Below, piece by piece: positions 34,947 to 44,491 of a stretch of 64,000 nt of DNA (position 1 is the stretch's first letter; every line of letters begins with the position of its first letter). The notes beneath the pieces are model-generated. The model searched no databases and was not told where the DNA came from. It worked only from the letters and a program-made list of their open reading frames with translations. Made by a program: the position numbers and the translations under genes. The DNA is from Thermus thermophilus HB8 (GTDB taxonomy: Bacteria > Deinococcota > Deinococci > Deinococcales > Thermaceae), in the NCBI RefSeq assembly GCF_000091545.1, contig NC_006461.1, forward strand, positions 1,178,469 through 1,242,468, written 5' to 3'.

Positions 34947-36383
34947 TTAGTCCAGGGCCTGGGGCGCGCCCCAGATCTCCTCCAGCTTCTGGCCGTAGTA
35001 CTTGCCGATGTGGTCCTTGGAGATGCGCTTGAGCTCGCCCTGGGGCAGCATGGAGAGGAGGGCCCAGGCGATCTGCAGGCTCTCCTCAATGGAGCGGTTC
35101 TGCTGCCCCTGGTTGATGAAGAACCGTTCAAAGGCGTCGGCGAACTGGAGGTAACGGCGGTCGTTCTCCGTGAGGGCGTCCTCGCCGATGATGGCCACGA
35201 GCTTCCGGATGTCCACCCCGTTGGCGTAGGCGGAGTAGAGCTGGTCGGAGACCTGCTTGTGGTCCTCCCGGGTCTTGCCCTTGCCCACGCCGTTGTTCAT
35301 GAGCCGGGAGAGGGAGGGCAAGGGGTCAATGGGCGGGTAGATGCCCTTGCGGTGGAGCTCCCGGGAGAGCTGGATCTGCCCCTCGGTGATGTAGCCCGTG
35401 AGGTCGGGGATGGGGTGGGTGCGGTCGTCGTCGGGCATGGAGAGGATGGGGATCTGGGTCACGCTCCCCTTCTTCCCCTCCACCACCCCGGCGCGCTCGT
35501 AGATGGTGGCCAGGTCGGTGTACATGTAGCCGGGGTAACCGCGGCGGCCCGGGATCTCCTCGCGGGCGGCCCCGATCTCCCGCAAGGCCTCGCAGTAGTT
35601 GGTCATGTCCGTGAGGATGACGAGGACGTGGTAGTCGTGCTCAAAGGCCAGGTACTCGGCCACGGTGAGGGCCATGCGGGGGGTGAGGATGCGCTCAATG
35701 GTGGGGTCGTCCGCCTTGTTCAGGAAGAGGACGGAGCGGCTCAGGGCCCCGGTGCGCTCAAACTCCTGGATGAAGTAGGAGAGCTCCCGCTGCGTGATCC
35801 CCATGGCGGCGAAGACCACGGCGAAGGGCTCCTCCTTCTCCCCCTCCCCGGAGAGGTCGGGGCGCACCGTGGCCTGGCGGGCGATCTGGGCGGCGATCTC
35901 GTTGGCGGGAAGCCCCGAGCCGGAGAAGATGGGAAGCTTCTGCCCCCGGACCAGGGTGTTCATCACGTCAATGGTGGAGATGCCCGTCTGGATGAACTGC
36001 TCCGGCTTCCTCCGGGCCACGGGGTTTAAGGGAAGGCCGGTGATGGGGAGCCGCTTCTCCGGGGTGATGGGCGGCAGGCCGTCTATGGGCTTGCCGATGC
36101 CGTTGAAGCGGCGGCCCAGCATCTCCTTGGAGACCCCAAGCCGGGCCACGTCCTCCACCAGGCTCACGCTGGTCGTGGCCAGGTCCAGCCCAGTGGTTTC
36201 CTCAAACACCTGGATGACGGCGTACTCCTCGGAGACCTCAATCACCTGGCCGCCGCGGACCCGGCCCGTGCCGTCCTTGATGTCCACGATGGCCCCGTAG
36301 GCCAGGTCCTTGGCGTTCTCCACGAAGAGAAGAGGCCCCGAGATGTAGGTGATGCCCGTGTACTCCTTCTTCAGAAGGTCCAT
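34947..36383 (-). CDS. atpB: V-type ATPase subunit B (non-catalytic)
   Basis: A 478-residue nucleotide-binding-fold subunit that alternates with subunit A in the head. It has the N-terminal beta barrel ([19 protein letters not shown]), no true Walker A loop in the usual place ([15 protein letters not shown] instead), and the conserved [21 protein letters not shown] region that contributes to catalytic sites at the A-B interface. The order atpA-atpB-atpD with 10-base gaps supports one transcript. Confidence 0.97.
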   Translation of the reverse strand: MDLLKKEYTGITYISGPLLFVENAKDLAYGAIVDIKDGTGRVRGGQVIEVSEEYAVIQVFEETTGLDLATTSVSLVEDVARLGVSKEMLGRRFNGIGKPIDGLPPITPEKRLPITGLPLNPVARRKPEQFIQTGISTIDVMNTLVRGQKLPIFSGSGLPANEIAAQIARQATVRPDLSGEGEKEEPFAVVFAAMGITQRELSYFIQEFERTGALSRSVLFLNKADDPTIERILTPRMALTVAEYLAFEHDYHVLVILTDMTNYCEALREIGAAREEIPGRRGYPGYMYTDLATIYERAGVVEGKKGSVTQIPILSMPDDDRTHPIPDLTGYITEGQIQLSRELHRKGIYPPIDPLPSLSRLMNNGVGKGKTREDHKQVSDQLYSAYANGVDIRKLVAIIGEDALTENDRRYLQFADAFERFFINQGQQNRSIEESLQIAWALLSMLPQGELKRISKDHIGKYYGQKLEEIWGAPQALD

Positions 36384-36393
36384 CTCTCCCCCT

Positions 36394-38130
36394 TTAGGCC
36401 AGGGCCTTGAAGGCCCCCTGGATCTCCTTCATGGCCTCCTCAAAGTAGGCGGGGAACTCCTCCTCGCTCACGTAGCGGGCGCGGCCGATGCGCTCCAGAA
36501 CGGGGAGCTGCAGGATCTCGTCTATGGAAACCCCCCGCTTGATGGCCGCCTCCGCCTCCTTGTAGAAGGCGAGGATCATCTTCATGATCCCGTAGGCCTT
36601 CTTCATGGAGCAGTAGGCGTCCACCTCGTGGTAGGCGTTCTGCTGCAGGAAGTCCTCGCGGATGATCCGGCCCACCTCAATGACGAGGCGCTCGGCGTCC
36701 TGGAGGGCGTCCGGCCCCACGAGCTGGACGATCTCCTGGAGGCCCGCCTCCCGCTGCAAAAGCTCGGAGATGGCGTCGCGGAGCTCGGGGTAGTCCTCGG
36801 CCACGTTCTCCCGGTACCAGGGGTCAAGGGCGGAGGTGAAGAGGCTGTAGGAGCCGTTCCAGTTGATGGCGGGGAAGTGGCGGCGGAAGGCCAGGGAGGC
36901 GTCAAGCCGCCAGAAGGCCCCCACGATCCTCAAGGTGGACTGGGTCACGGGCTCGGACATGTCGCCGCCCGGCGGGGAGACGGCCCCCACGATGGTCACC
37001 GCCCCCTCCTCGCCGCCCAGGGTGATGACCTTGCCCGCCCGCTCGTAGAAGGCGGCGAGCCTGGCGGCGAGGTAGGGCGGGTAGCCCTCCTCGGCGGGCA
37101 TCTCCTCGAGGCGGCTAGAGATCTCGCGCAAAGCCTCGGCCCAGCGGCTCGTGGAGTCGGCCATGAGGGCCACGGAGAAGCCCTGGTCGCGGAAGTACTC
37201 GGCGATGGTCACGCCCACGTAGATGCTGGCCTCGCGGGCGGCCACGGGCATGTTGGAGGTGTTGGCGATGAGGACGGTGCGGTGCATCAAGGGCCCCCCC
37301 GTCTTGGGGTCGGTGAGCTCGGGGAACTCCACGAGCACGTCGGTCATCTCGTTCCCCCGCTCCCCGCAGCCCACGTAGACCACCACGTCGGCGTTGGACC
37401 ACTTGGCCAGGGACTGCTGGGTCACGGTCTTGCCGCTGCCGAAGGGCCCAGGGATGGCGGCGGTGCCCCCCATGGCCACGGGGAAGAGGACGTCCAGGAT
37501 GCGCATCCCCGTGAGGAAGGGGGTGTTGGGGTCAAGCTTCCTTTGCACGGGCCTCGCCCGGCGAACGGGCCAGGTGTGGTACATCTTGAGCTCGGTGCCG
37601 TCCTCGAGGACCACCACCGGCTCCTCCACGGTGTACTCCCCGGCGGGCTTCACCTCCTTGACCCGGCCCCGCACGTCCGGGGGTACCAGGATCTTGTGGG
37701 TGAAGCCGAACTCGGGCACCGTGCCCAGGACCATACCCCCCCGCACCTCGTCCCCGGGCTTGACCATGGGCGTCCAGGCCCACTTCTTCTCCCGGTCCAG
37801 GGCGTGGACCACCACGCCCCGGGTGATGTAGATCCCCGTCTTCTCCCGGATGCGCTCCAGGGGGCGCTGGATGCCGTCGTAGATGCCGTTCAGCATCCCG
37901 GGGCCGAGCTCCACCGCCAAGGGAAGCCCCGTGGAGACCACGGGCTCCCCCACCTTTAGGCCCGAGGTGTCCTCGTAGACCTGGACGAAGGCCGTGTCCC
38001 CGTCCAGGCGGATGATCTCGCCCACGAGGCCCTCTTCGCCCACCTTGCAGATGTCGTACATGCGGGCCCCGAGCATGCCCTTGGCGATCACCGCCGGGCC
38101 CGCGATCTTCTGGATCACCCCTTGGATCAT
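36394..38130 (-). CDS. atpA: V-type ATPase catalytic subunit A
   Basis: A 578-residue catalytic subunit. The Walker A loop is [12 protein letters not shown], preceded by the non-homologous bulge region characteristic of V-type A chains ([19 protein letters not shown]), and the arginine-rich [20 protein letters not shown] follows. No intein interrupts the P-loop, where some archaeal and yeast A subunits carry one. In Thermus this complex mainly makes ATP from the proton gradient. Confidence 0.97.
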
Positions 38131-38142
38131 CGTCCCTCCATT

Positions 38143-38457
38143 CTACAGCTTGATGTCAAAGCCGATGGTCTTCCTCACCAGCTCCCGCATGTAGCCTTCC
38201 ACGTCGTGCCCCTGGAAGGCCTCCTTCAGCCCCGCGATGGGCAGGAGCACGGGGAGGTCCCTGCCCCGCATGAGGCGCTCCACCGCCCGCTCGGGGTCGG
38301 GGAGGAGCGCCTCGTCCACGGCCACCAGGGCGTAGCCGCCCCGCTCCACGAGGGTTTCCAGGAGGCTTTGGGCCTCCTCCGCCGAAGAGGCCCCGTAGCC
38401 CTCGAGGCCCGCGAGCCGGAACCCCTGGGCGGTCTCGGGATCGGCGATCACCGCCAT
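38143..38457 (-). CDS. atpF: V-type ATPase subunit F
   Basis: A 104-residue subunit of the central rotor that binds D and changes shape with ATP. It begins MAVIADPETAQGFRLAGLEG, the usual Rossmann-like start, and ends with the helix RELVRKTIGFDI. I use the ATG at 38457, two bases after the atpC stop; an upstream in-frame GTG at 38469 would add four residues inside atpC. Confidence 0.93.
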   Translation of the reverse strand: MAVIADPETAQGFRLAGLEGYGASSAEEAQSLLETLVERGGYALVAVDEALLPDPERAVERLMRGRDLPVLLPIAGLKEAFQGHDVEGYMRELVRKTIGFDIKL

Positions 38458-38459
38458 CC

Positions 38460-39431
38460 TCACGGGCACACCACCTCCTCCTCCACCTGGGCGCGGGGAA
38501 GGCCGAAGTAGGCCCTCCGGGCGAGGAGCCTAAGGCGCACGGCCTCCCACTCCCGCTCCTTCACGTAGGCGAGGACAAGCCCCACCCCCAAGGGGTCCTG
38601 CACCCCCTTCTTCGCCTCCTTGAGGAGGACGCACCGAAGCCCCCGCTCCAAAGCCTTCAGGTCCCGAACCCCGGAAAGCCCGGAAAAGGGGGTGCCGGAA
38701 AGCTCGTCCAATACGGCGTAGTCCCCCTCCATGAGCCGGGCGAACCGGACCCGGTCCACGAACCGCCCCCCCTTGAGGAAGAAGGCGTCCGGGGCCAACC
38801 CCGAGCCTTGAAGCTTGAAGGCGGTGCGCAGGTTCTCCGCGTCCACCTCCAGGGCCAGGTAGTCCCGCAAAGCGGGCTGGTCCAGCCCCTTGGCCGCCTT
38901 GGCCACGTCCTCAAAGAAGCGCTTGGCGAGGAGGGCCTCCACCCGGGCGAGGTCCTGCGTCTCCCGCAGGACCGCCCTCAAGGCGCGGGCCAAGGGGTGG
39001 CCGGGCACGGCGAGCACCTGGGCCATCCCCGCGGGGTCCTGGGCCTCGTAGGCCTGGCGCCAAACCTCCTCCCGTAGGGTCCCGGGGAGGAGGAGAACCT
39101 CCTCAAAGGGGCGGCCCGTGGCCTTGGCCCGGAGGAGGGCCTGGAGGTTGTGGAGGTCGTTCCGCAGGAGGAGGAGCCGCACCGCCTCCCGCGCCTCCCC
39201 GGTGACGAGCCGCGGCAGGTCCCCGACCAGCTTGGCCTGGGTGCGGAGCACGGCCCGGTCCACGTCGGGAAGGCCCTGCCCCGCAAGCTCCCCGCCGTAA
39301 ACCGTCTCCGAGAGGAGGCGGAGGAAGTCGGCGAAGGAGAGGTCCAGGGCCTCCTGGAAGAAGCTCTCCTTGAGGAGGGTCCCCCTCCGCACCCGCACCC
39401 GGGCGTTGAGGTAGGCGAAGTCGTCCGCCAT
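38460..39431 (-). CDS. atpC: V-type ATPase subunit C (rotor adapter)
   Basis: A 323-residue helical funnel that connects the central shaft to the membrane ring of L subunits, homologous to eukaryotic subunit d. It begins MADDFAYLNARVRVRRGTLL and consists of repeated three-helix bundles. It follows atpE after 3 bases. Confidence 0.94.
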   Translation of the reverse strand: MADDFAYLNARVRVRRGTLLKESFFQEALDLSFADFLRLLSETVYGGELAGQGLPDVDRAVLRTQAKLVGDLPRLVTGEAREAVRLLLLRNDLHNLQALLRAKATGRPFEEVLLLPGTLREEVWRQAYEAQDPAGMAQVLAVPGHPLARALRAVLRETQDLARVEALLAKRFFEDVAKAAKGLDQPALRDYLALEVDAENLRTAFKLQGSGLAPDAFFLKGGRFVDRVRFARLMEGDYAVLDELSGTPFSGLSGVRDLKALERGLRCVLLKEAKKGVQDPLGVGLVLAYVKEREWEAVRLRLLARRAYFGLPRAQVEEEVVCP

Positions 39432-39434
39432 CGT

Positions 39435-40001
39435 CTAGCCCCAAAGCGCCTGGGCCACCTTGGAGGAAAGGGCGTCCCAGGCGCGGTCAAGCCGGGCGAG
39501 GAGGCTGTTTTCCACCTGGGTCTTGCCCTCGGCCCCCACGGCCCGGACCCCCAGGCGAAGGGCGGGCTCGGCCTGGAGCTCCACTCCCCGCTCCCTGGCC
39601 AGGGCCTCGAGGTGGGGAAGGTCCTCCGGGTTGGCCACCAGGGCCTTGGCCCCGGGGAGGGCCTCCAGGGCCTCCAGGGCCAGTTTCCTCACCACCTCGG
39701 GCCACTCCGGCTTCTGGGGAAGGGCCTCCAGGGCCTCCCGGACCCGGCGCCGGACCTCCTCCAACACCTCCCCGCGGGCCTGGGTCCGGGCCGTGGCCAC
39801 GAGGAGCTCCCCGGCGCTCTCCGCCCGGCGGAGGGCGGCCCGGTACTGGGCCTCGAGGGCCCGCTCCCGGGCCTGGAGGAGGGCCTTGGCCTTCTCCTCC
39901 GCTTCCCGCTTGACGGCCTCGGCCTTGGCCTCGGCCTCCTGGAGGAGGGCCTGGATCTCGGCCTCCACCTCCTGGCTCAGAATGGCTTCCAGTTTGGACA
40001 T
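39435..40001 (-). CDS. atpE: V-type ATPase subunit E (peripheral stalk)
   Basis: A 188-residue subunit with an N-terminal Ala/Glu/Arg-rich coiled coil (about residues 1-75), which pairs with subunit G, and a C-terminal globular head (LVANPEDLPHLEALARERG) that binds the top of the A3B3 head. Two E-G stalks per complex hold the head against rotation. Confidence 0.94.
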   Translation of the reverse strand: MSKLEAILSQEVEAEIQALLQEAEAKAEAVKREAEEKAKALLQARERALEAQYRAALRRAESAGELLVATARTQARGEVLEEVRRRVREALEALPQKPEWPEVVRKLALEALEALPGAKALVANPEDLPHLEALARERGVELQAEPALRLGVRAVGAEGKTQVENSLLARLDRAWDALSSKVAQALWG

Positions 40002-40019
40002 TTCCCCTCCCTATCGGGA

Positions 40020-40052
40020 AGGGGCCCCACCCCCAAGGAGGGCGGGGCCCCT
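40020..40052 (-). promoter_or_regulatory. Stable hairpin between atpL and atpE
   Basis: AGGGGCCCC (40020-40028) pairs with GGGGCCCCT (40044-40052); the 15 bases between can form an inner stem. It sits 8 bases beyond the atpL stop and has no T-tract. It could protect atpL mRNA or reduce read-through, which would help make the many L copies needed per complex; this is inference. Confidence 0.45.
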
Positions 40053-40060
40053 GGACCGCC

Positions 40061-40360
40061 CTAGAGCCTGCCGTTGAGGATGAAGGCGATGAGGAGACCG
40101 AAGATCACCAGGGTCTCGGGCAGGAGCAGGAAGATGAGGGCGGTACCGAAGTTGCTCCGGTCCTCGGCGATGGCCCCCACGCCCGCCGCGCCGATCCGGG
40201 CCTGGGCCACGCCCGTGCCCAGGGCCGCCAGGCCCACGGCCAAGCCCATGCCCACGGCAATGAGGCCACGGTCCAGGCCGCCGGAGGCCGCCGCCTCCTC
40301 CGCCGCGAAAGCCAACGCGCCGAAAACCGCCAGAAGAACCGTCACCAGTAGCTTCTTCAT
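40061..40360 (-). CDS. atpL: V-type ATPase proteolipid subunit L (K/c)
   Basis: A 99-residue proteolipid forming the rotating membrane ring. Residues 1-19 are a signal peptide (KKLLVTVLLAVFGALAFA); two membrane helices follow. The proton-carrying Glu is residue 82 in FLLLPETLVIFGLL, which is Glu63 in the mature chain if cleavage is after residue 19, agreeing with the number I remember for the Thermus subunit. GGAGGG precedes the ATG. Confidence 0.96.
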   Translation of the reverse strand: MKKLLVTVLLAVFGALAFAAEEAAASGGLDRGLIAVGMGLAVGLAALGTGVAQARIGAAGVGAIAEDRSNFGTALIFLLLPETLVIFGLLIAFILNGRL

Positions 40361-40374
40361 CCCACTTCCCTCCT

Positions 40375-42333
40375 TTACTGCGCCTCACGGACGCTTTTGA
40401 ACGGCCGGTAGGGCCTGCCGTTCTCCTCGTAGAAACCGAACTTGGTGAAGAACTCCACCCAAAGCAAACGGATGGGCTGGAGCATGTGCCCCAGGGTGGT
40501 GAGGAGGAGGATCAAGAGGTGCAAGACCCCCGCCACCAGAAGGCCCAGGAGCACCCCAAGAAGCCCAAGCCGCTCGGCGAGGGCGAACCCCACGTCGGTG
40601 AGGAGGCCGGCGAGGATCCCGCCCGCCGCCCCCACGGCGTAGATACGGATGTGGGAGAGGATGTGCCCCGCCTGGGTGAAGATCTCCGGGATCATGAGCC
40701 AGATCCGGCTCATGAGGACCGCGAGCAGGAAGACGCCGAAGCCCAGGTACATGAGCCCCTGGAGCCAGCCCGCCTGGAGGTTGCCGAGGTACGAGGCGGC
40801 GAGGGCCAGGACGCCCACGAGGCCGCCCAGGTACCCCACCCCCTCCCAGAAGTGGGCCATGTGGCGGTGCTTGAGGCCCAGGTAGGCCCGCAAGGCCAGG
40901 CCGAAGAACACCAGGACCACGCCGAAGGCCACGGAGAGGAGGATGAGGAGGTTGGCGGTCTTGGCGGTGTCAATCCTGTGGATGAGGATGGGGATGAGCC
41001 CGGGGTGCTCCGGGGTGCCGAAGACCCCGAGGTGCTCCAGGAAGGTGCCGAAGAACTCCCCGTAGATCACGCCCCAGACCACCGTCCAGAAGACCATCCA
41101 GTTCAGGATGTGGACCAGCTTGCCGATGACCTGGGGCTTGAGTTTGAGGGCGAAGAGGTCAATGACCAGGGGCTCGTTCCGCTTCACGTACCCGGAAAGC
41201 CACCGCCCCACCAGGTAGAAGAGGAGGGCGTAGCCGATGTCCCCCACGATCATCCCGAACCAGAAGGGGAAGAAGACGGGGACCACGGGGGTGGGGTCAA
41301 AGGTCCCGTACTTGGGGGTGTTCAGGAAGCTCACCAGGAGCTCAAAGGGCTTGGCCCAAGGGGGGTTGTCCAGGACCACGGGGATCCGGTCCGCCTCGTG
41401 GTGCTCGTCCACGGGCTCAAAGGCGTAGACCACGCTCTCCTTGTGCCGGGCGAGGGCCTCCTCCACCTTGGGCTTGGCCTTCACGGGGACGTAGCCCAGG
41501 AGGGCGAAGCCGAAGCGGCCCGAGGCCAGCTCCTCCAGGGCCTTAAGCCGGGCCACCTCGTCCTGGGCCCGGGTCCAGAGGCTCTGGAGGGTGGAGGCGC
41601 TCTCCCGGGCGAGCTTGGCCAGGTGCTGGCGCACCTCGGAAAGCTCCCGCGGGGCCGCCTCGGCCCGCTCCTTGAGCCTCCTCGCCGCCTCGGAGAGGGG
41701 AAGCTCCCCCAAGGCCCCAGGAAGCCTAAGCTCCGCCACCCCCGCCCGGGAAAGGGCCGCCTTGGCCTGGTCCACCTCCTTGCGGTGGACCACCACCAGG
41801 GCCGCCACCCCGCCCGCGTAGGCCTCGTGGGCCAGGAGGTAGCGGTCCTCCAGGGCCTTCCTCAGGGCCTCCTCCACCAGGGGGAGCTCCTTCTCGGTGA
41901 GGAGGAAGGGGATCACGCGGAGGAAGGGGCTTTTGTCCAGGCCGTGGGCCAGGGCGGCGAGCCGCTCCAGGGGCTCGAGGTAGGCCTGGGCCAGGGCGAG
42001 CTCCTCCTCCAGCTCCTGCTTTTGGCGGGTGAGGCCCTCGGCGTGGGCCTGGATGGGGGAAAGGGCCTTCTCGGCCGCCTCCAGCCCCTCGGGGAAGGGC
42101 CTTGCGGGCTCCGCCTCCAAGCCCAAAAGGCTCAGGGTGTGCTCGGCGCCCGCCGAGACCGCCTCCCACCGCCTTAGCTCCGCCCGCTCCTCGGGGGAGA
42201 GCTGGTAGGCGGAAAGGGCCTCGGGGCGGAGCGTCTCCAGGTGGACCACCCCCGCCTGCTGGAGGCTTTGGAGAAGCTCCTTGGCCCGGCCCTTGGGCCC
42301 GGCCAGGACCAGCTTCTCCATGGGGGCGATCAC
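40375..42333 (-). CDS. atpI: V-type ATPase membrane subunit I (a)
   Basis: A 652-residue stator subunit. The N-terminal half is soluble and long-helical and joins the peripheral stalks; the C-terminal half has about eight membrane helices forming the proton half-channels. With the GTG start at 42333 the conserved Gln619 and Arg622 fall in MLQPIRLLWVEF and Arg563 in SHIRIYAVGAAGG, the numbers used for T. thermophilus as I recall, which supports this start over the ATG at 42321. The GTG overlaps the atpG stop as GTGA. Confidence 0.95.
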   Translation of the reverse strand: MIAPMEKLVLAGPKGRAKELLQSLQQAGVVHLETLRPEALSAYQLSPEERAELRRWEAVSAGAEHTLSLLGLEAEPARPFPEGLEAAEKALSPIQAHAEGLTRQKQELEEELALAQAYLEPLERLAALAHGLDKSPFLRVIPFLLTEKELPLVEEALRKALEDRYLLAHEAYAGGVAALVVVHRKEVDQAKAALSRAGVAELRLPGALGELPLSEAARRLKERAEAAPRELSEVRQHLAKLARESASTLQSLWTRAQDEVARLKALEELASGRFGFALLGYVPVKAKPKVEEALARHKESVVYAFEPVDEHHEADRIPVVLDNPPWAKPFELLVSFLNTPKYGTFDPTPVVPVFFPFWFGMIVGDIGYALLFYLVGRWLSGYVKRNEPLVIDLFALKLKPQVIGKLVHILNWMVFWTVVWGVIYGEFFGTFLEHLGVFGTPEHPGLIPILIHRIDTAKTANLLILLSVAFGVVLVFFGLALRAYLGLKHRHMAHFWEGVGYLGGLVGVLALAASYLGNLQAGWLQGLMYLGFGVFLLAVLMSRIWLMIPEIFTQAGHILSHIRIYAVGAAGGILAGLLTDVGFALAERLGLLGVLLGLLVAGVLHLLILLLTTLGHMLQPIRLLWVEFFTKFGFYEENGRPYRPFKSVREAQ

Positions 42334-42644
42334 GGCAGGACCTCCTTCAGGACCAGGGCCACGGCCTCGTCCAGCCGGGCCATGGCCTTCTCCCGCACCG
42401 CCTTGGCCTCGGCCTCGGCCCGCTCCCGGTACCGGGCGAGGAGGGCCTCGGTCTCCGCCCGCTCCCGCTCCCGGTACTGGGCCTCCAAGGCCTTGGCCTT
42501 GGCCTCGGCCTCCTCCAGAAGGGCCTTGGCCTCGGCCTCGGCCCGCTTGACCCGCTCCTCGGCCTCCTTCTTGGCGGCCTCGAGGCGCTCCAGGAGCTGC
42601 TTCTCCTTCTCCGCCAGGCTCTTGATAAGTCCCAGGCCTCCCAT
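42330..42644 (-). CDS. atpG: V-type ATPase subunit G (H), peripheral stalk
   Basis: A 104-residue, nearly continuous right-handed coiled coil rich in Ala, Glu, Lys and Arg (KEKQLLERLEAAKKEAEER, EAEAKALLEEAEAKAK). It pairs with subunit E in the two peripheral stalks. It is the first gene of the operon, with a leader of about 80 bases if the palindromic promoter at 42726-42747 is used. Longer frames upstream run antisense through the methyltransferase and are not real. Confidence 0.92.
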   Translation of the reverse strand: MGGLGLIKSLAEKEKQLLERLEAAKKEAEERVKRAEAEAKALLEEAEAKAKALEAQYRERERAETEALLARYRERAEAEAKAVREKAMARLDEAVALVLKEVLP

Positions 42645-42725
42645 TGCCCCTCCAGCTCGTGAAATGGCGTTCAAGACCAACCCGCCGGTCATGGTACCGG
42701 CTCTCCAGGCCCGCGTCAACCGACC

Positions 42726-42747
42726 CCGCCTAAGTATACTTAGGCGG
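42726..42747. promoter_or_regulatory. Perfect 22-bp palindrome with two-way -10 boxes
   Basis: CCGCCTAAGTA (42726-42736) is followed by its exact mirror to 42747. It contains TATACT on both strands. The plus-strand box (42735-42740) ends 7 bases before the GTG at 42747; the minus-strand box (42738-42733) faces the V-ATPase operon, with TTGACC 19 bases further upstream (42763-42758). Confidence 0.6.
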
Positions 42748-43895
42748 TGAGGATTCAGGTCAACGCCAAGGGCGCGGCGCGGCTCCTTTCCCGCCACCTC
42801 TGGGTCTTTCGCCGGGACGTGGTTTCGGGGCCGGAAACCCCGGGGCTCTACCCCGTCTACTGGGGGCGGCGCTTCCTCGCCCTCGCCCTCTACAACCCCC
42901 ACACCGACCTCGCGGTGCGGGCCTACCGCTTCGCCCCCGCGGAGGACCCCGTGGCGGCCCTTCTGGAGAACCTGGCCCAGGCCCTGGCCCGACGGGAAGC
43001 CGTCCTCCGCCAGGACCCCGAGGGCGGCTACCGCCTGGTCCACGCGGAGGGGGACCTCCTGCCGGGCCTCGTGGTGGACTACTACGCCGGGCACGCCGTG
43101 GTCCAGGCCACGGCCCACGCCTGGGAAGGCCTCCTCCCCCAGGTGGCGGAGGCGCTGAGGCCCCACGTCCAGAGCGTCCTGGCCAAGAACGACGCCCGGA
43201 CGCGGGAGCTGGAGGGCCTCCCCCTCTACGTCCGCCCCCTCCTCGGGGAGGTGCCGGAGCGGGTCCAGGTGCAAGAGGGGCGGGTGCGCTACCTGGTGGA
43301 CCTGAGGGCGGGGCAGAAGACGGGGGCCTACCTGGACCAGCGGGAAAACCGCCTCTACATGGAGAGGTTCCGGGGCGAGCGGGCCCTGGACGTCTTCAGC
43401 TACGCGGGGGGGTTCGCCCTCCACCTCGCCTTGGGCTTCCGGGAGGTGGTCGCCGTGGACTCCTCGGCGGAGGCCCTGCGCCGGGCCGAGGAGAACGCCC
43501 GGCTCAACGGCCTCGGGAACGTCCGGGTCCTCGAGGCCAACGCCTTTGACCTCCTGCGCCGCCTGGAGAAGGAGGGGGAGCGGTTTGACCTCGTGGTCCT
43601 GGACCCCCCTGCCTTCGCCAAAGGGAAAAAGGACGTGGAACGGGCCTACCGGGCCTACAAGGAGGTGAACCTCAGGGCCATCAAGCTCCTCAAGGAGGGC
43701 GGGATCCTGGCCACGGCGAGCTGCAGCCACCACATGACCGAGCCCCTCTTCTACGCCATGGTGGCCGAGGCCGCCCAGGACGCCCACCGCCTCCTCCGGG
43801 TGGTGGAGAAACGGGGCCAGCCCTTTGACCACCCCGTCCTCCTCAACCACCCGGAGACCCACTACCTCAAGTTCGCCGTCTTCCAGGTCCTCTAA
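42747..43895 (+). CDS. 23S rRNA m5C methyltransferase, RlmI/RlmO type
   Basis: A 382-residue SAM-dependent RNA methyltransferase. The N-terminus is a PUA-like domain ([19 protein letters not shown]), then a central EEHEE-type region and a Rossmann catalytic domain with [17 protein letters not shown] (SAM site), [14 protein letters not shown] (catalytic DPPxF) and a Cys in ATASCSHHM. It matches the Thermus protein I remember as TTHA1280/RlmO, reported to methylate C1942 of 23S rRNA; this specificity is recalled, not checked. GTG start, leaderless by position. Confidence 0.9.
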
Positions 43896-43904
43896 ACTGG
43901 AGGC

Positions 43905-44114
43905 GTGGAGAAGGACCTCCTGGATAAGCTGGGGCAGCATCTGGTCTGGCGCATGGGCCGGGCCGAGGACGAGGACGTCTTGGTGGTGCGGGTAGGGCTG
44001 GCCTCGGCCACGCCCAGGTTCCGGGAACTCCCCAGGCTCCTCAACCTCCCCGAGGCGGAGATGCGCCGCCTGGTGCAGGAAGGCCGGGTCCGGGTGGAGT
44101 GGGTGGAGGAATGA
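43905..44114 (+). CDS. Hypothetical 69-aa protein
   Basis: A small soluble protein with an N-terminal amphipathic helix (EKDLLDKLGQHLVWRMG), a strand (DVLVVRVGL) and a C-terminal helix-strand (PEAEMRRLVQEGRVRVEWVEE). I do not recognise it. The GTG start follows the methyltransferase stop by 9 bases, and its TGA overlaps the next ATG, so all three are co-translated. Confidence 0.6.
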   Translation: MEKDLLDKLGQHLVWRMGRAEDEDVLVVRVGLASATPRFRELPRLLNLPEAEMRRLVQEGRVRVEWVEE

Positions 44115-44464
44115 GGCTCGCCCTGCCCCTCCGCCCCGAGGTCCTTTCCGCCCTTCCCCTTGAGCTCCGCCTGGAGGCGGAAAGGCTAGAGGGGACCTTC
44201 CGCCACGAGAACCCCGTCCTCGGCACCCTAGACCTGCCCTTCGCCGCCCGGCTGGAAGGGGAGCGGGTCCGGCCCATCCCCCTGCCTCCCCCCTCCTTGG
44301 AGGTGGAAGGGTGGCTCCGGCCCACGGGGCTGGAGCTGGAGGTGCGCCTCCGCCTCCCCCCGGGGCGGACCTGGGGGGAAAGGGCCTTCGCCAGGATCTT
44401 GGAGGCCCTCTTCGCCAAGGCCCTGGAGGAAAGCCTTCCCGCGGGAGCGCGGCCTCCGTTATAG
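44111..44464 (+). CDS. Hypothetical 117-aa protein
   Basis: A strand-rich protein beginning MRLALPLRPEVLSALPLELR, with a charged middle (ERLEGTFRHENPVLGTLDLP) and a C-terminal Leu-rich helix (RAFARILEALFAKALEESL). No known motif is visible and no membrane segment is predicted. It is coupled to the preceding gene by ATGA. The -10 box of the next gene overlaps its last codons. Confidence 0.6.
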   Translation: MRLALPLRPEVLSALPLELRLEAERLEGTFRHENPVLGTLDLPFAARLEGERVRPIPLPPPSLEVEGWLRPTGLELEVRLRLPPGRTWGERAFARILEALFAKALEESLPAGARPPL

Positions 44465-44485
44465 TGGGCCTGAAGAAGCAGGAGG
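44460..44485 (+). promoter_or_regulatory. -10 box and ribosome site of the metal-dependent hydrolase
   Basis: TATAGT at 44460-44465 overlaps the preceding stop; AGGAGG at 44480-44485 lies 6 bases before the ATG at 44492. This gene therefore uses a conventional leader, unlike many neighbours. Confidence 0.5.
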
Positions 44486-44491
44486 TGGCGT

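Noticed and set aside
36394..38130. Intein in the V-ATPase A subunit
   Set aside because: Some A subunits carry inteins at the P-loop, but this gene has the normal 578 codons with an unbroken GPFGSGKT region.
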